From the NCBI GenBank assembly GCA_964348525.1, contig CAYGCY010000005.1, positions 1-40,300 of the forward strand: a stretch of 40,300 bases of DNA, given 5' to 3'. Both the position numbers and the translations under genes were made by a program. Below, one piece after another: positions 15,219 through 23,898 of this stretch (position 1 is the stretch's first letter; each line of letters starts with the position of its first letter). Below the pieces are notes generated by a model. The model did no database searches. It was given only the letters and a program-made list of their open reading frames with translations, and was not told the DNA's origin. The stretch is from 12-FULL-44-12b sp964348525 (GTDB lineage: Bacteria; Patescibacteriota; Minisyncoccia; Phycocordibacterales; Zambryskibacteraceae).

Positions 15219-16338
15219 TTATTCCTAGTTGTTTAAATATTTTGGCATGTTTTTCAAGCCATAAATCGTTGCTGAAATGTGCAACCGCATTTTCACGTGC
15301 CCCCTTGCTGTAATTATCCCAGTTTTTTGAAATTGTTTGAATCGCATCCGCCACCTCTTCTGCGGTTGGGTAATGAAGGTGATCACGGTCATATTGTACA
15401 GGTATAGTAATCCCAGCGGTGGAGGGTATCCACTCTGCTGGCCCACCAGTTTTTCCGGCGATAACTGGCAGACCAGAAGCCATTGCTTCAAGAATTGCAG
15501 AGGGAGAAGAGTCCATGTGTTTAGTGTGAACATAAACATGGCCTTCTCTATATAAATCTGCCGCCTCCTGATGAGGGTATCTACCGCGTCTTTTTAAACG
15601 GTCGGAAATACCCCACTCTTTTGCCTTATTCATAATCTCTTCTTCTGCGTTGGGCCATTCAACTGGTCCGTACGATCGTAGCTCGGCATCAAAACCTCTT
15701 TCAGTAAGAATTTTTAGTGCTTCAAGAGGAATCATAACTTTTTCGGGTGTCATAGCAGTTCCCATTACCATAATTCGAAATGGTCTTTGTGGTGGAGGGA
15801 CTTGAGCTCTATGAAAGGTGTCTGTATCACAACTATTTGTAACAACTTGCCAAGGCCCAGTTGTCTTTGCAACTAAATCATCCGCCTCATTTTTTGAAAA
15901 CATGCTCTGGTATGCAACATAGTCTGCAAATTTAAGTGCACTCATTGTTGTGTTTATTTCTTTCCAATTATTAGGGGCCCAAGCAGGAACTCCCACCCCG
16001 TTTTGATTCCAAACAACCTTTACTCCTTTTTTCTTAGCTTCTTTTACCCAAATGTCTGGATAAGCAGGTAGGTGACTCGAAACCAAGTAAAGAACGTTAA
16101 AGCCCCTTCTGTATTCCCCCCATTTTTTGCGAAGATAAGTAAGTTTTACTCTGCCACCACGTATAAACGAACCCTCTGGTGGTAAAAATCCGCCAAAAGT
16201 AACTGAGCATATGCGGGGCTTATCAACTGGCCCTGGGCTACCTATTAAGGACCATTTAACAAAAAGTCGAACCCCAAAACGTTTGAGCCATTTAGGGAAC
16301 AACCTTCTAAAACTTGGTGGGAATTTATTTATTATCAT
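15211..16338 (-). CDS. Glycosyltransferase family 4/1
   Basis: A 375-residue GT-B enzyme. The N-terminal domain is basic (SFRRLFPKWLKRFGVRL), which fits membrane association. The donor domain shows FRIMVMGTAMTPEKVMIPLEAL and YVHTKHMDSSPSAILEAMASGLPVIAGKTGG, with Asp in place of the first Glu of E-x7-E. It transfers a sugar in glycan assembly. It overlaps its upstream neighbour by 14 bases and its downstream one by 8, so it is tightly coupled in the operon. Confidence 0.9.
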   Translation of the reverse strand: MIINKFPPSFRRLFPKWLKRFGVRLFVKWSLIGSPGPVDKPRICSVTFGGFLPPEGSFIRGGRVKLTYLRKKWGEYRRGFNVLYLVSSHLPAYPDIWVKEAKKKGVKVVWNQNGVGVPAWAPNNWKEINTTMSALKFADYVAYQSMFSKNEADDLVAKTTGPWQVVTNSCDTDTFHRAQVPPPQRPFRIMVMGTAMTPEKVMIPLEALKILTERGFDAELRSYGPVEWPNAEEEIMNKAKEWGISDRLKRRGRYPHQEAADLYREGHVYVHTKHMDSSPSAILEAMASGLPVIAGKTGGPAEWIPSTAGITIPVQYDRDHLHYPTAEEVADAIQTISKNWDNYSKGARENAVAHFSNDLWLEKHAKIFKQLGINV

Positions 16339-17278
16339 TTTTAGGAATTAGAACTTCTATGTACTTCTTAGCTGTTTCCGAGATGGTTGGTATATTAATG
16401 CTTTTACGGTAGCCTTCAATATTTTTGGCAACTAAATCTATGGACATAAGGGCTGTTTCTTCATTAATAAAGCCTTCTCCAGCCTTGCCAACAAGTTCAG
16501 GATGTCCCCCTGAATTTCTAAATACAGCCGGTAGACCGCAGGCGAGTGCTTCAACTAGAGCGTTACTACAAGGGTCGTCTTCACTTGGAGCTATATAAAT
16601 ATCGTGTTGCTTTAATATTTTCGCTAACTCTTCGGATGGAACAGGGTCAATTAACTTTGCTCCCTTAAACTCAGCATTAGTTCTGCCAACAAATGTTAGT
16701 TCGTATTTTGAATAATCCAAATTTTTATCTAACCAAGAAAGTAGGGGGCCGCCTTTTTTTATGTTGTGTGACCAAGCAGTGGCAATTAATTTTATTTTTC
16801 TTTCCCCATTTGGTGAGGGGATTCGGTCCTTGCTATTAAATATATCAGGGTCTGTTGAGTTAAGGATTACTGTCGGATTCTTATAATTAAGTCCAATTTC
16901 TTTATATTTATTAGCACTATATTGCGAAATAAAGATTGTGGCGTCTGCTAATTCGTGGTTCATCCTCTCTGTCTCCCTGTCTATTTCTATATCCGTTCCC
17001 CTATAAACACCTATTGGACCAGCCAGTCTGTGAACCATTCTTGTATTGAACTTTTTACTTAATTTAAGTAGCTTATTTGCATCAAAGTTAAATGAGTTAA
17101 ACATCGCCACCTTGGTGTTTTTGCCGATTTTGTTGGAACCAACATCGTAGCCTTGTCGAGTAAGTTCTTTTTTGAGAGCCATTAAAAACTGGTTTCCTCC
17201 TCCATATGGTGGCTTTTGGAATTCGTGGAATATAGAGATTTCAGGCCCGTATAAAATATGGCTCAGTTTAGGTATCAT
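16325..17278 (-). CDS. Glycosyltransferase family 4
   Basis: A 317-residue GT-B enzyme with a shortened N-terminal domain carrying KPPYGGGNQFLMALKKEL, the Gly-rich acceptor loop. The donor half has IKLIATAWSHNIKKGG and APSEDDPCSNALVEALACGLPAVFRNSGGHPE, with Asp-x7-Glu as the donor motif. Its start codon lies inside a 10-bp perfect stem (17271-17280 with 17298-17307), which could limit translation. It is second in the minus-strand operon after the polytopic membrane protein. Confidence 0.9.
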   Translation of the reverse strand: MIPKLSHILYGPEISIFHEFQKPPYGGGNQFLMALKKELTRQGYDVGSNKIGKNTKVAMFNSFNFDANKLLKLSKKFNTRMVHRLAGPIGVYRGTDIEIDRETERMNHELADATIFISQYSANKYKEIGLNYKNPTVILNSTDPDIFNSKDRIPSPNGERKIKLIATAWSHNIKKGGPLLSWLDKNLDYSKYELTFVGRTNAEFKGAKLIDPVPSEELAKILKQHDIYIAPSEDDPCSNALVEALACGLPAVFRNSGGHPELVGKAGEGFINEETALMSIDLVAKNIEGYRKSINIPTISETAKKYIEVLIPKNDNK

Positions 17279-17307
17279 GGGCGTTATTTTTATTGGGCCA
17301 TGATACC
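17271..17307 (-). promoter_or_regulatory. Hairpin enclosing the start codon of 16325-17278
   Basis: GGTATCATGG (plus 17271-17280) and CCATGATACC (17298-17307) are perfect inverted copies separated by 17 bases. In the minus-strand mRNA the second arm contains the start codon. No T-run follows, so a terminator is unlikely. Confidence 0.5.
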
Positions 17308-17317
17308 ACTTTTTGGT

Positions 17318-18601
17318 TCAATTTGAATTTCTTGGTATCAACTTTCCTTCTTCAAGAATTTTAACCCTGTCCGGATTAGTGACTCCATTTTGTTGATAAG
17401 GGTGAACCCAAGGTAGACGAACCATGGACATTAGGCCTATCACAAGATAAATAGCAAAAAATGCAGGTATAAATCTATTCAGGTTATGCTGGTTAGTAAA
17501 CCTATAAATTAAATATGCCGCCAAGGGGTACACAAAAAAGGCCAAATCTGAAGTCAAGTGTGGCGCCGGACTGTTGGCTGCCAAGAACTGTAGCCAATTG
17601 GCCCCTATAAATATTAATAAGAACAACCATTCTTTATTAGATAGTTTTGCTTTAATCTCTGGGACATGTATGGCCGCCACTGCCAAAAATATAAAACCCG
17701 TAAAGTAACTAGTAATCATAATCAACCAATCTTTAGAAAAATTTATTAATGATTGGATAGTGGCAAAGATATGTCCATTAAACAGACCGGTTATTAGCCA
17801 AATTCCATCATTATTGCTTGCGACCTCATGGTTATAGTATGGAAGATTAAAAAATTTAAGACAAACTAACCATAAGAGAAGCGGTATAAGATGAGACACA
17901 AAACTTAAAATTGATTCCTTATAACGTTTGATCACAAAAAAACTAAACAAAAGAATGGCTAGGTATACCGAGTAGTTTTGCTTTGCGAGCATCATGAAGC
18001 CCGCGATTAATGAATAAATAATGTTTTTTCTATGAGAATAATTCTTTGCCAAGTTAAGCAATAGTGTCACCAAAATAATTGGGGTGACAAACTGGAGTTC
18101 TGAAGTGTGAAATGTGCCAATGTACCGTATTGCAAAAGGATGGAGTAGCAAAAGAGTTACCGAAATTAATGCAACTTGGGCAGAAAATTTTGTTCTAATT
18201 AAATTAAATAAACAAATGGCTGTTGTAATGTAGATAGCTAATTTAAGGGTGATATATCCGAGCATGCCCTTCTCCAACGGATTTAATTTGTAAATTGGCA
18301 AAACGAGTAGCCCATATCCTTCGCCTAAGGCCTTGGCAAGGACTGGGTAGCCTGGTCGATTTATACGTGTTTTGTCAACGTGAAAATACTCTGGGAAATA
18401 AGCCGCTGACAAAAATTCGACCGCAGCATCGCCATTGAATTGCCACATTATTGGAATTTTTTGATTGGTTTTTATGACGTAGTCGGGGTCTGGATTTAGC
18501 CATGCAATATTTGCAGAGATTATAAATATCAAAAAAATGAGCCCGATAATGATTTTATTATATGGCTCAGATAAAAACTCAAGAATTTTGTTCTTGTTCA
18601 C
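17318..18601 (-). CDS. Polytopic membrane protein, GT-C-like
   Basis: A 427-residue integral membrane protein with about 10-11 hydrophobic helices, the first at residues 15-33. A periplasmic loop after helix 1 carries polar residues and acidic pairs (NPDPD, FNGDAAVEF), the layout of GT-C glycosyltransferases (GT39/PMT-like) that use polyprenyl-phosphate sugars. A polymerase-type role is possible, but no diagnostic motif is complete. The start is GTG at 18601, about 9 bases after a minus-strand TAGTAT. It leads the operon running down to 14283 and is divergent from the GT2-GtrA gene. Confidence 0.75.
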   Translation of the reverse strand: MNKNKILEFLSEPYNKIIIGLIFLIFIISANIAWLNPDPDYVIKTNQKIPIMWQFNGDAAVEFLSAAYFPEYFHVDKTRINRPGYPVLAKALGEGYGLLVLPIYKLNPLEKGMLGYITLKLAIYITTAICLFNLIRTKFSAQVALISVTLLLLHPFAIRYIGTFHTSELQFVTPIILVTLLLNLAKNYSHRKNIIYSLIAGFMMLAKQNYSVYLAILLFSFFVIKRYKESILSFVSHLIPLLLWLVCLKFFNLPYYNHEVASNNDGIWLITGLFNGHIFATIQSLINFSKDWLIMITSYFTGFIFLAVAAIHVPEIKAKLSNKEWLFLLIFIGANWLQFLAANSPAPHLTSDLAFFVYPLAAYLIYRFTNQHNLNRFIPAFFAIYLVIGLMSMVRLPWVHPYQQNGVTNPDRVKILEEGKLIPRNSN

Positions 18602-18609
18602 AATATATA

Positions 18610-18616
18610 TATACTA
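18610..18616. promoter_or_regulatory. Shared divergent -10 element
   Basis: Within the 22 bases between start codons, plus TATACT (18610-18615) lies 8 bases before the ATG at 18624, and minus TAGTAT (plus 18611-18616) lies 9 bases before the GTG at 18601. The two -10 boxes occupy the same base pairs on opposite strands. Confidence 0.5.
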
Positions 18617-18623
18617 GCATGAT

Positions 18624-19754
18624 ATGCAATCAAGAGATTCCCAGCCAAAACTTCTATCGATAATAATCCCAACCTATAACGAAAGTAATACTTTAGGTGA
18701 ATTATTAAAGAAAGTAGAACAATCAGTTTTGCCCCCAGGAATTGATAGAGAAATTATTATTGTCGATGACGGGTCCACCGATGACACCAATCAAATTTTG
18801 AATACTCTGTCAGAGCCCTTTATGGTTATGAGACATGCCAAGAATTTAGGAAAGGGGGCCTCAGTTATTGATGGGCTAAAAGCTTCCAAGGGTGATTTTA
18901 TTATTATTCAAGACGCTGATCTTGAATATGACCCCAATGATTATGGACAAATTTTACAGCCTATTATTGATGGTATATCGGACGTAGTCTACGGCTCACG
19001 TTTTTTGGATAAATCAAGACCTATCGGCATGAGGCTTATAAGCAAGATTGCTAATCATATACTCACTATATGGTCGAATATATTTACAGGGCTTAAAATC
19101 CAAGATATGGAGACCTGTTACAAAATGATGAGCAGGGAAGTAGTCGACTCTTTCAAAGACAAACTAATATCAAATGGATTTGGAATAGAACCAGAAATAA
19201 CCTCATATATAAAAAAATATAGAATTGTAGAGGTGCCAATTTCTTATAACGGTCGGTCGGTTAATGATGGCAAAAAAGTGAATTGGAAAGACGGCGTTGG
19301 GGCGCTTTATGATATTGCTCGATTTAATACATCGTTACAAACAAAGAGAGTTATAAGTTTTTTAATAGCCGGTGGGATTGGGGCGGTAACAATTATTTTA
19401 TCTTTATATATTTTTACTGAAATTGTGGGGTTGTGGTATCTATTGTCCGCCACGTTGTCTTTTATTTTGGCGTCGCTAGTGAGTTTTTTTCTTCAGAAGC
19501 TTTGGACGTTTAAAGACACTTCTACTGATAGGTTTTATAGCCAGCTGACTCTCTATTTTATTTTGGCAGTTATTAACTTGGCTATTAACGATGCAATTAT
19601 TTATATCTTGGTCGAATATACAAACACTTGGTATATATTTGCACAAATCTGTGCCAGCGCCATTATAGCTATTTGGAGTTTCTTCTTATACAAAAAACTG
19701 TTTACCTCACCGCCCATATTTGACCCTGATAAGAAGTATCCCGCTCGTTCTTAG
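18624..19754 (+). CDS. GT2 glycosyltransferase fused to GtrA membrane domain
   Basis: A 376-residue two-domain protein. Residues 1-240 form a DPM1-like GT2 domain with LSIIIPTYNESNTLGELL, IVDDGSTDDT and the metal-binding IIQDADLEYDP. Residues about 245-365 form four membrane helices of the GtrA family (FLIAGGIGAVTIILSLYIFTE at the start). The usual role is to make polyprenyl-phosphate sugar and help flip it for periplasmic GT-C enzymes, which fits the neighbouring polytopic protein. It stands alone on the plus strand; its 3' end overlaps the convergent FkbM gene by 53 bases. Confidence 0.9.
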   Translation: MQSRDSQPKLLSIIIPTYNESNTLGELLKKVEQSVLPPGIDREIIIVDDGSTDDTNQILNTLSEPFMVMRHAKNLGKGASVIDGLKASKGDFIIIQDADLEYDPNDYGQILQPIIDGISDVVYGSRFLDKSRPIGMRLISKIANHILTIWSNIFTGLKIQDMETCYKMMSREVVDSFKDKLISNGFGIEPEITSYIKKYRIVEVPISYNGRSVNDGKKVNWKDGVGALYDIARFNTSLQTKRVISFLIAGGIGAVTIILSLYIFTEIVGLWYLLSATLSFILASLVSFFLQKLWTFKDTSTDRFYSQLTLYFILAVINLAINDAIIYILVEYTNTWYIFAQICASAIIAIWSFFLYKKLFTSPPIFDPDKKYPARS

Positions 19755-20472
19755 TTATTTTAAAACCAGCGTTAACCAAGCGTTCTACTAGGATATTAAG
19801 ATTATAGCCCGTATGGTATTCCATCGATAACCTCTCAATCTTTTGTAATGTCTCATCACTGGCCTTAGTAAGGATAGCAAACTCCGCTCCTTCACAGTCT
19901 AGTTTCATAAAGTTACAAGTGTCAATTTTGTATTCTTTGAATAAATCATCAAGTGAAAGAGAATTCACCTCTGACTTATTGTCGGTCTCAAACAAAACAC
20001 TATGTCCGGCGCTGTTTTTGCTGTTTCTAAATAGAGTTACTTTTTCGCTTGTTCCCATAACAGCCTTGTTGACGGCAATGATATTTTTGAAACCGTTAAT
20101 CTTGATATTTTGGACCAGTAGCTCAAGGTTATTTTTATCTGGTTCAAACACCAGCACCTGTTTTGCCTGTTGGCTTGCCCATAGGGAAAAAGACCCTATG
20201 TGACCGCCGATGTCGATAATAGTCGAATTTCGGTTGTTGTATCCAGGGTGTTCATATTGTTTCCATACTATACAACTAACCGCCATGTATAGATCAACAA
20301 TTTTTTCATGAAAGGAGCCTGTCCTGATTTGCAATTTGATATCGCGAAGCCTTACGGTTGTTACCGGCGGAAAGGAAAACCAAAACAGGAACCATTCCTT
20401 TGTGCGCATTAGCTTCAAAGAATAACAAAATATATATATAGAACGAATTATGGCGTTTATAAGTCTATTCAC
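19702..20472 (-). CDS. FkbM-family methyltransferase
   Basis: A 256-residue class I methyltransferase of the FkbM family. The SAM-binding strand is STIIDIGGHIGSFSLWA (about residues 82-98), with an acidic motif II VLVFEPDKNNLELL and the family hallmark FMKLDCEGAEFAIL near residue 193. It O-methylates a sugar hydroxyl, typical for surface glycans. The start is GTG in a four-base GTGA overlap with the upstream glycosyltransferase. It is last gene of the minus-strand operon beginning with the flippase at 25177. Confidence 0.92.
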   Translation of the reverse strand: MNRLINAIIRSIYIFCYSLKLMRTKEWFLFWFSFPPVTTVRLRDIKLQIRTGSFHEKIVDLYMAVSCIVWKQYEHPGYNNRNSTIIDIGGHIGSFSLWASQQAKQVLVFEPDKNNLELLVQNIKINGFKNIIAVNKAVMGTSEKVTLFRNSKNSAGHSVLFETDNKSEVNSLSLDDLFKEYKIDTCNFMKLDCEGAEFAILTKASDETLQKIERLSMEYHTGYNLNILVERLVNAGFKITKNERDTSYQGQIWAVR

Positions 20473-21542
20473 GGTATTATCTTGTTAAATTTTAAAAACC
20501 CCGCCCACAATAACAGCTGAGAATTATAACTGTTGATTTCAGCAGTTTTTAACCCGTTTGTTGTTAATTTGCTTTGTAAATTTTTATCAGTCAATATTTG
20601 TTTTGCGTAATTCACTAAGTAGGGGGTATTATTTATTTCAGCCATCAATGCATTTTCGCCGCTTACTATTAAATCTTTGCATTGACCCACCTCTGTTGTT
20701 ACTAGGGGAACCCCTTTGGCCATAGATTCAAGACAGGCTTTTGGACCACCTTCCTCGCTAGAAGTAATGATATATAAATCTAATGCGTCATATAAATCTG
20801 CAACTTTTTTATAATCTGAATAATATTGGTGTGTAAAAGGCACACCCAATTTGGTCAGCTCTGTTTTTACAAAACCTCTCGCTGGGCCAGAAAGTAGTAC
20901 ATGGATATTTGGTATTTCTTTTTTTAGTTTCTCAATGACCTTTATAAAAATGTCTGGGCCTTTTATTAGTTTTGGTTCTAATCCTTCGCCCCAGCCAATT
21001 CCATCTTTTTGGAAAGATCCAATAACCATGGCGCCTTCCGGGATATTCAGTTTTTCACGTATTAAATGTTGTGTCTCTTTGGTTTTTGGTTTGAAAATTT
21101 CTGTGTCAACGCCTATGGGAATTCTGGCTATTTTTTTAGGATCGATACCACTACTCTTTATTACCTCTTCCATTTCTTTGGTCGACACCCTGACTCCTGC
21201 AATATCTTTATGGTGTTTTTTTAATGATTCAAAACACTTCTTGAAATTGTCACCTTGTTCTGGTTTGCCATGAAAATAATCTACTGAAATCCTGTTCCTG
21301 CTTTTATAAATATTTTCGTCATTAAGTGAGAATTGGGAGGTGTAATGTACCATTTGTGGCACATTCAAAACCATCCTTTTTCTTATATGAGCCGACACCC
21401 CCATCTTTTCAGTAATTATTTTCAATTGTCGCGCCTCCTCGTCTATGGCCCAATTGGCGTTGTCTCCAATTATTACGAGGTGACTATATGGTTTCCAAAA
21501 GATGTCTCTTATCATTACTAGAGAATACAGTATTTTCCACAA
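20469..21542 (-). CDS. Glycosyltransferase family 4
   Basis: A GT-B enzyme of up to 357 residues. It has WAIDEEARQLKIITEKMG near the N-terminus, ARIPIGVDTEIFKPK, a donor domain with SFQKDGIGWGEGLEPKLIKGPD and the retaining motif E-x7-E in SSEEGGPKACLESMAKGVPLVTTEVG. The ATG at 21542 gives a 59-base overlap with the upstream carbamoyltransferase; an internal ATG at 21515 (MIRDIFW) would reduce this to 32 and is equally plausible. It belongs to the flippase operon. Confidence 0.88.
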   Translation of the reverse strand: MWKILYSLVMIRDIFWKPYSHLVIIGDNANWAIDEEARQLKIITEKMGVSAHIRKRMVLNVPQMVHYTSQFSLNDENIYKSRNRISVDYFHGKPEQGDNFKKCFESLKKHHKDIAGVRVSTKEMEEVIKSSGIDPKKIARIPIGVDTEIFKPKTKETQHLIREKLNIPEGAMVIGSFQKDGIGWGEGLEPKLIKGPDIFIKVIEKLKKEIPNIHVLLSGPARGFVKTELTKLGVPFTHQYYSDYKKVADLYDALDLYIITSSEEGGPKACLESMAKGVPLVTTEVGQCKDLIVSGENALMAEINNTPYLVNYAKQILTDKNLQSKLTTNGLKTAEINSYNSQLLLWAGFLKFNKIIP

Positions 21543-23247
21543 TAACTAAATCAAGGTCTGTCGTATCAAGCATCTTGAGCCCCGCTTCACAAAAGTTGAG
21601 TATTGGCTCGCCCGCAGGATTAAAGGAGGTGTTGAGGAATATTGGCATGCCCGTTATCTTCTCAAATTCTTTTAGAGCTTTGTGCATAAATGGATTTTGA
21701 TTGGGATTTACGGTCTGAATTCTTGCAGTGCCATCTACATGGGTAATTGAAGGCAACTTTTCTTTGTACTCATCTTTCGTATCGCATATAACTGACATGT
21801 ATGGGACTGGCGCAGTATTGGTAAAATATTTTTGGGAATCTTCTTCTGTAACCATTGGCGCGAATGGTCTGTACCACTCTCTGTGTTTTACTTTGTCATT
21901 CAATATGTCCCTCATATCTTTATTGAGCGGGTTACAAATGATCGAACGGTTGCCAAGGGCTCTCGGGCCCACCTCGTATCTGCCTCTTATTACACCCACG
22001 ATTAAATCTTTGGAAACCAGTTTTGCTAAAACAGTTGGCGCTTGCTCCGCAGGAATCTCTTTACTTGGGTAAAGTTTTTTAAATTCTTCTAGTTTGTCTA
22101 TGTCGAACGGGAGCGAACCAAGGTAAGGGGAGTAGTAGGCTGTGTTGCCTGAAAAGCGATTATTTTTTATTGAATAGTAGACATAAAGCCCAGCGCCGGC
22201 CGACAAACCACAGTCAGACGGGTTTGGTATAAAGTGAACTTTTTCAAACATTCCACTTTTCTCGATTTCATAATTTGTTGTACCGTTAAGTGCACAGCCT
22301 CCGACAACGCATACATTTTTATAATCACCTTTGTTTTTGGATATTAACCTTAGAACCTCATCTGTCCATACCTGCTGTACGGTGGCTGCCAAATCTTGCG
22401 CGTCTTTATTTTGAGGGTCACCTATGAACAGCTCATATTTTCCGATCAATCCTATAGCAAATTTGACCCTGTCTTTAAATGTTTGTGGCTTAAGTTCTGT
22501 TTTTTTCAGATATTTCTTAAGATCTGGTATATCTCTTAGACCAACCGTGTTCATCCGGTGTCCTTTCCCATAAGTTCTGAGTCCCTCTATTTCGTCGCTT
22601 TTATATTTTTGATAGTTAAGAACATATTTTGTTACATAAGGAATCCAATCAGTCTTAACTGTGCCATAGGAGGTTAGCCCCATAACCTTGCCACTAGTAG
22701 AGCCGTCTATTTCAGGTTTTATACCGATGACGTATCCCAAATTGCTGTAGCTTTGGCCGAATGCTATAGGAATATTTGCAAGATAATCGAGTCGGTTATT
22801 GTCTGCCCCAAAGAAAACAGTTTTGCCGTCATTGCCTATTCCATCAAAACTTAAAACTAGTGATTTAGAAAATGGACTAGTAAAGTAAGAGAGGGAAGCA
22901 TGAGATAGGTGGTGGTCTATATGGAACGACTCTTTGAAGGAAATTCCTCGCTCGTTCAAAATTATTTTCAGATTTTCAAATTCTTCTTTACGGCCTTGGT
23001 TTTGCAGGGCAATTGCGTCAAAAGAATTGCCCCACTCTTTTTTTATAGTATCCAAAAAAGTTTTGAGGTCTTCTATGTCAGTATATTGGTAAGTATTATT
23101 GTATTTCCCAGAAGCTAGTGTTTGTGCCGACAGTTTGTATCTTTTTTGTCTGAAATATCTTTCTGCTTCAATCATGCCGGTAATCATTCCGTCTTCAATC
23201 AAGGCGAAGTTACTATCATGCCCCAAAGATATTCCTAAAATTTTCAT
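21484..23247 (-). CDS. NodU/CmcH-family carbamoyltransferase
   Basis: A 587-residue enzyme of the NodU/TobZ type. The N-terminal Kae1-like half has LGISLGHDSNFALIEDG, the metal-site histidines in HIDHHLSHASLSYF, SFDGIGNDG and VVGGCALNGTTNYE. The C-terminal YrdC-like half has GRYEVGPRALGNRSIICNP and HREWYRPFAPMV. Using carbamoyl phosphate and ATP it makes carbamoyl-AMP and transfers the carbamoyl group to a hydroxyl, here probably on a surface sugar. The start codon directly follows the stop of the upstream methyltransferase. Confidence 0.95.
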   Translation of the reverse strand: MKILGISLGHDSNFALIEDGMITGMIEAERYFRQKRYKLSAQTLASGKYNNTYQYTDIEDLKTFLDTIKKEWGNSFDAIALQNQGRKEEFENLKIILNERGISFKESFHIDHHLSHASLSYFTSPFSKSLVLSFDGIGNDGKTVFFGADNNRLDYLANIPIAFGQSYSNLGYVIGIKPEIDGSTSGKVMGLTSYGTVKTDWIPYVTKYVLNYQKYKSDEIEGLRTYGKGHRMNTVGLRDIPDLKKYLKKTELKPQTFKDRVKFAIGLIGKYELFIGDPQNKDAQDLAATVQQVWTDEVLRLISKNKGDYKNVCVVGGCALNGTTNYEIEKSGMFEKVHFIPNPSDCGLSAGAGLYVYYSIKNNRFSGNTAYYSPYLGSLPFDIDKLEEFKKLYPSKEIPAEQAPTVLAKLVSKDLIVGVIRGRYEVGPRALGNRSIICNPLNKDMRDILNDKVKHREWYRPFAPMVTEEDSQKYFTNTAPVPYMSVICDTKDEYKEKLPSITHVDGTARIQTVNPNQNPFMHKALKEFEKITGMPIFLNTSFNPAGEPILNFCEAGLKMLDTTDLDLVIVENTVFSSNDKRHLLETI

Positions 23248-23898
23248 TTATTTTCTTAATACTATACCGTATCCAGTGGTCCAGGCTGTAAGTAGGGGGT
23301 TTGTGGTTTTTGTATCCAGCCACATTAGAAATGATACAAGCATCGATTGAATTGGTCTCCAAGATTTATTTCTTGCTCTGAATATGTGCTGAACCATGAG
23401 TGCCATTACCGCAAATATTGTTCCTTGTTTTTCTATCCCTATTTCTCTAAAGCCAATTTCTTTAAGAGTTTTTTCCCAGAAATAATCTGTATATCTACCA
23501 AAGTCATAGGGGTCAGCGTGTACAGGATATAGAAATGGTACGGTTATTAAGACAAGGCCACTGGAGCGTAATAAACGATAAGCTTCTTCAAGTACGTTTT
23601 TAGGGTTTGGAACATGTTCTAAAAGTTCACCCATAATGATGACATCGCAAGAACTGTTCGGTAATGGAACATCGGTCGCATCACTATAGATGTCTGGGTT
23701 TGTAGAGCGGTCTATGTTTACATACTTAACTTCAGACCCACTTTTTTCTATATCAAATAATCCGCGTTTTTGTATTTTTTTTCCACCAATATCCAGTATG
23801 AACTTACCTTTTTCAAATAGATTTTTATGAGAAAAGAAAAAGTTATCAACGAAATGACGACGAACAGATATGGAAATAGAGGTTCTATTTTGCTTCAT
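23248..23898 (-). CDS. SAM-dependent methyltransferase (Methyltransf_11 type)
   Basis: A 216-residue class I methyltransferase with motif I GKFILDIGGKKIQKRG (a glycine-poor variant), motif II KYVNIDRSTNPD, and motif IV CDVIIMGELLEHVPNPKNVL with SGLVLITVPFLYPVH. It probably methylates a sugar or lipid carrier intermediate. It overlaps the flippase by 14 bases and abuts the carbamoyltransferase, so translation is coupled. Confidence 0.88.
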   Translation of the reverse strand: MKQNRTSISISVRRHFVDNFFFSHKNLFEKGKFILDIGGKKIQKRGLFDIEKSGSEVKYVNIDRSTNPDIYSDATDVPLPNSSCDVIIMGELLEHVPNPKNVLEEAYRLLRSSGLVLITVPFLYPVHADPYDFGRYTDYFWEKTLKEIGFREIGIEKQGTIFAVMALMVQHIFRARNKSWRPIQSMLVSFLMWLDTKTTNPLLTAWTTGYGIVLRK

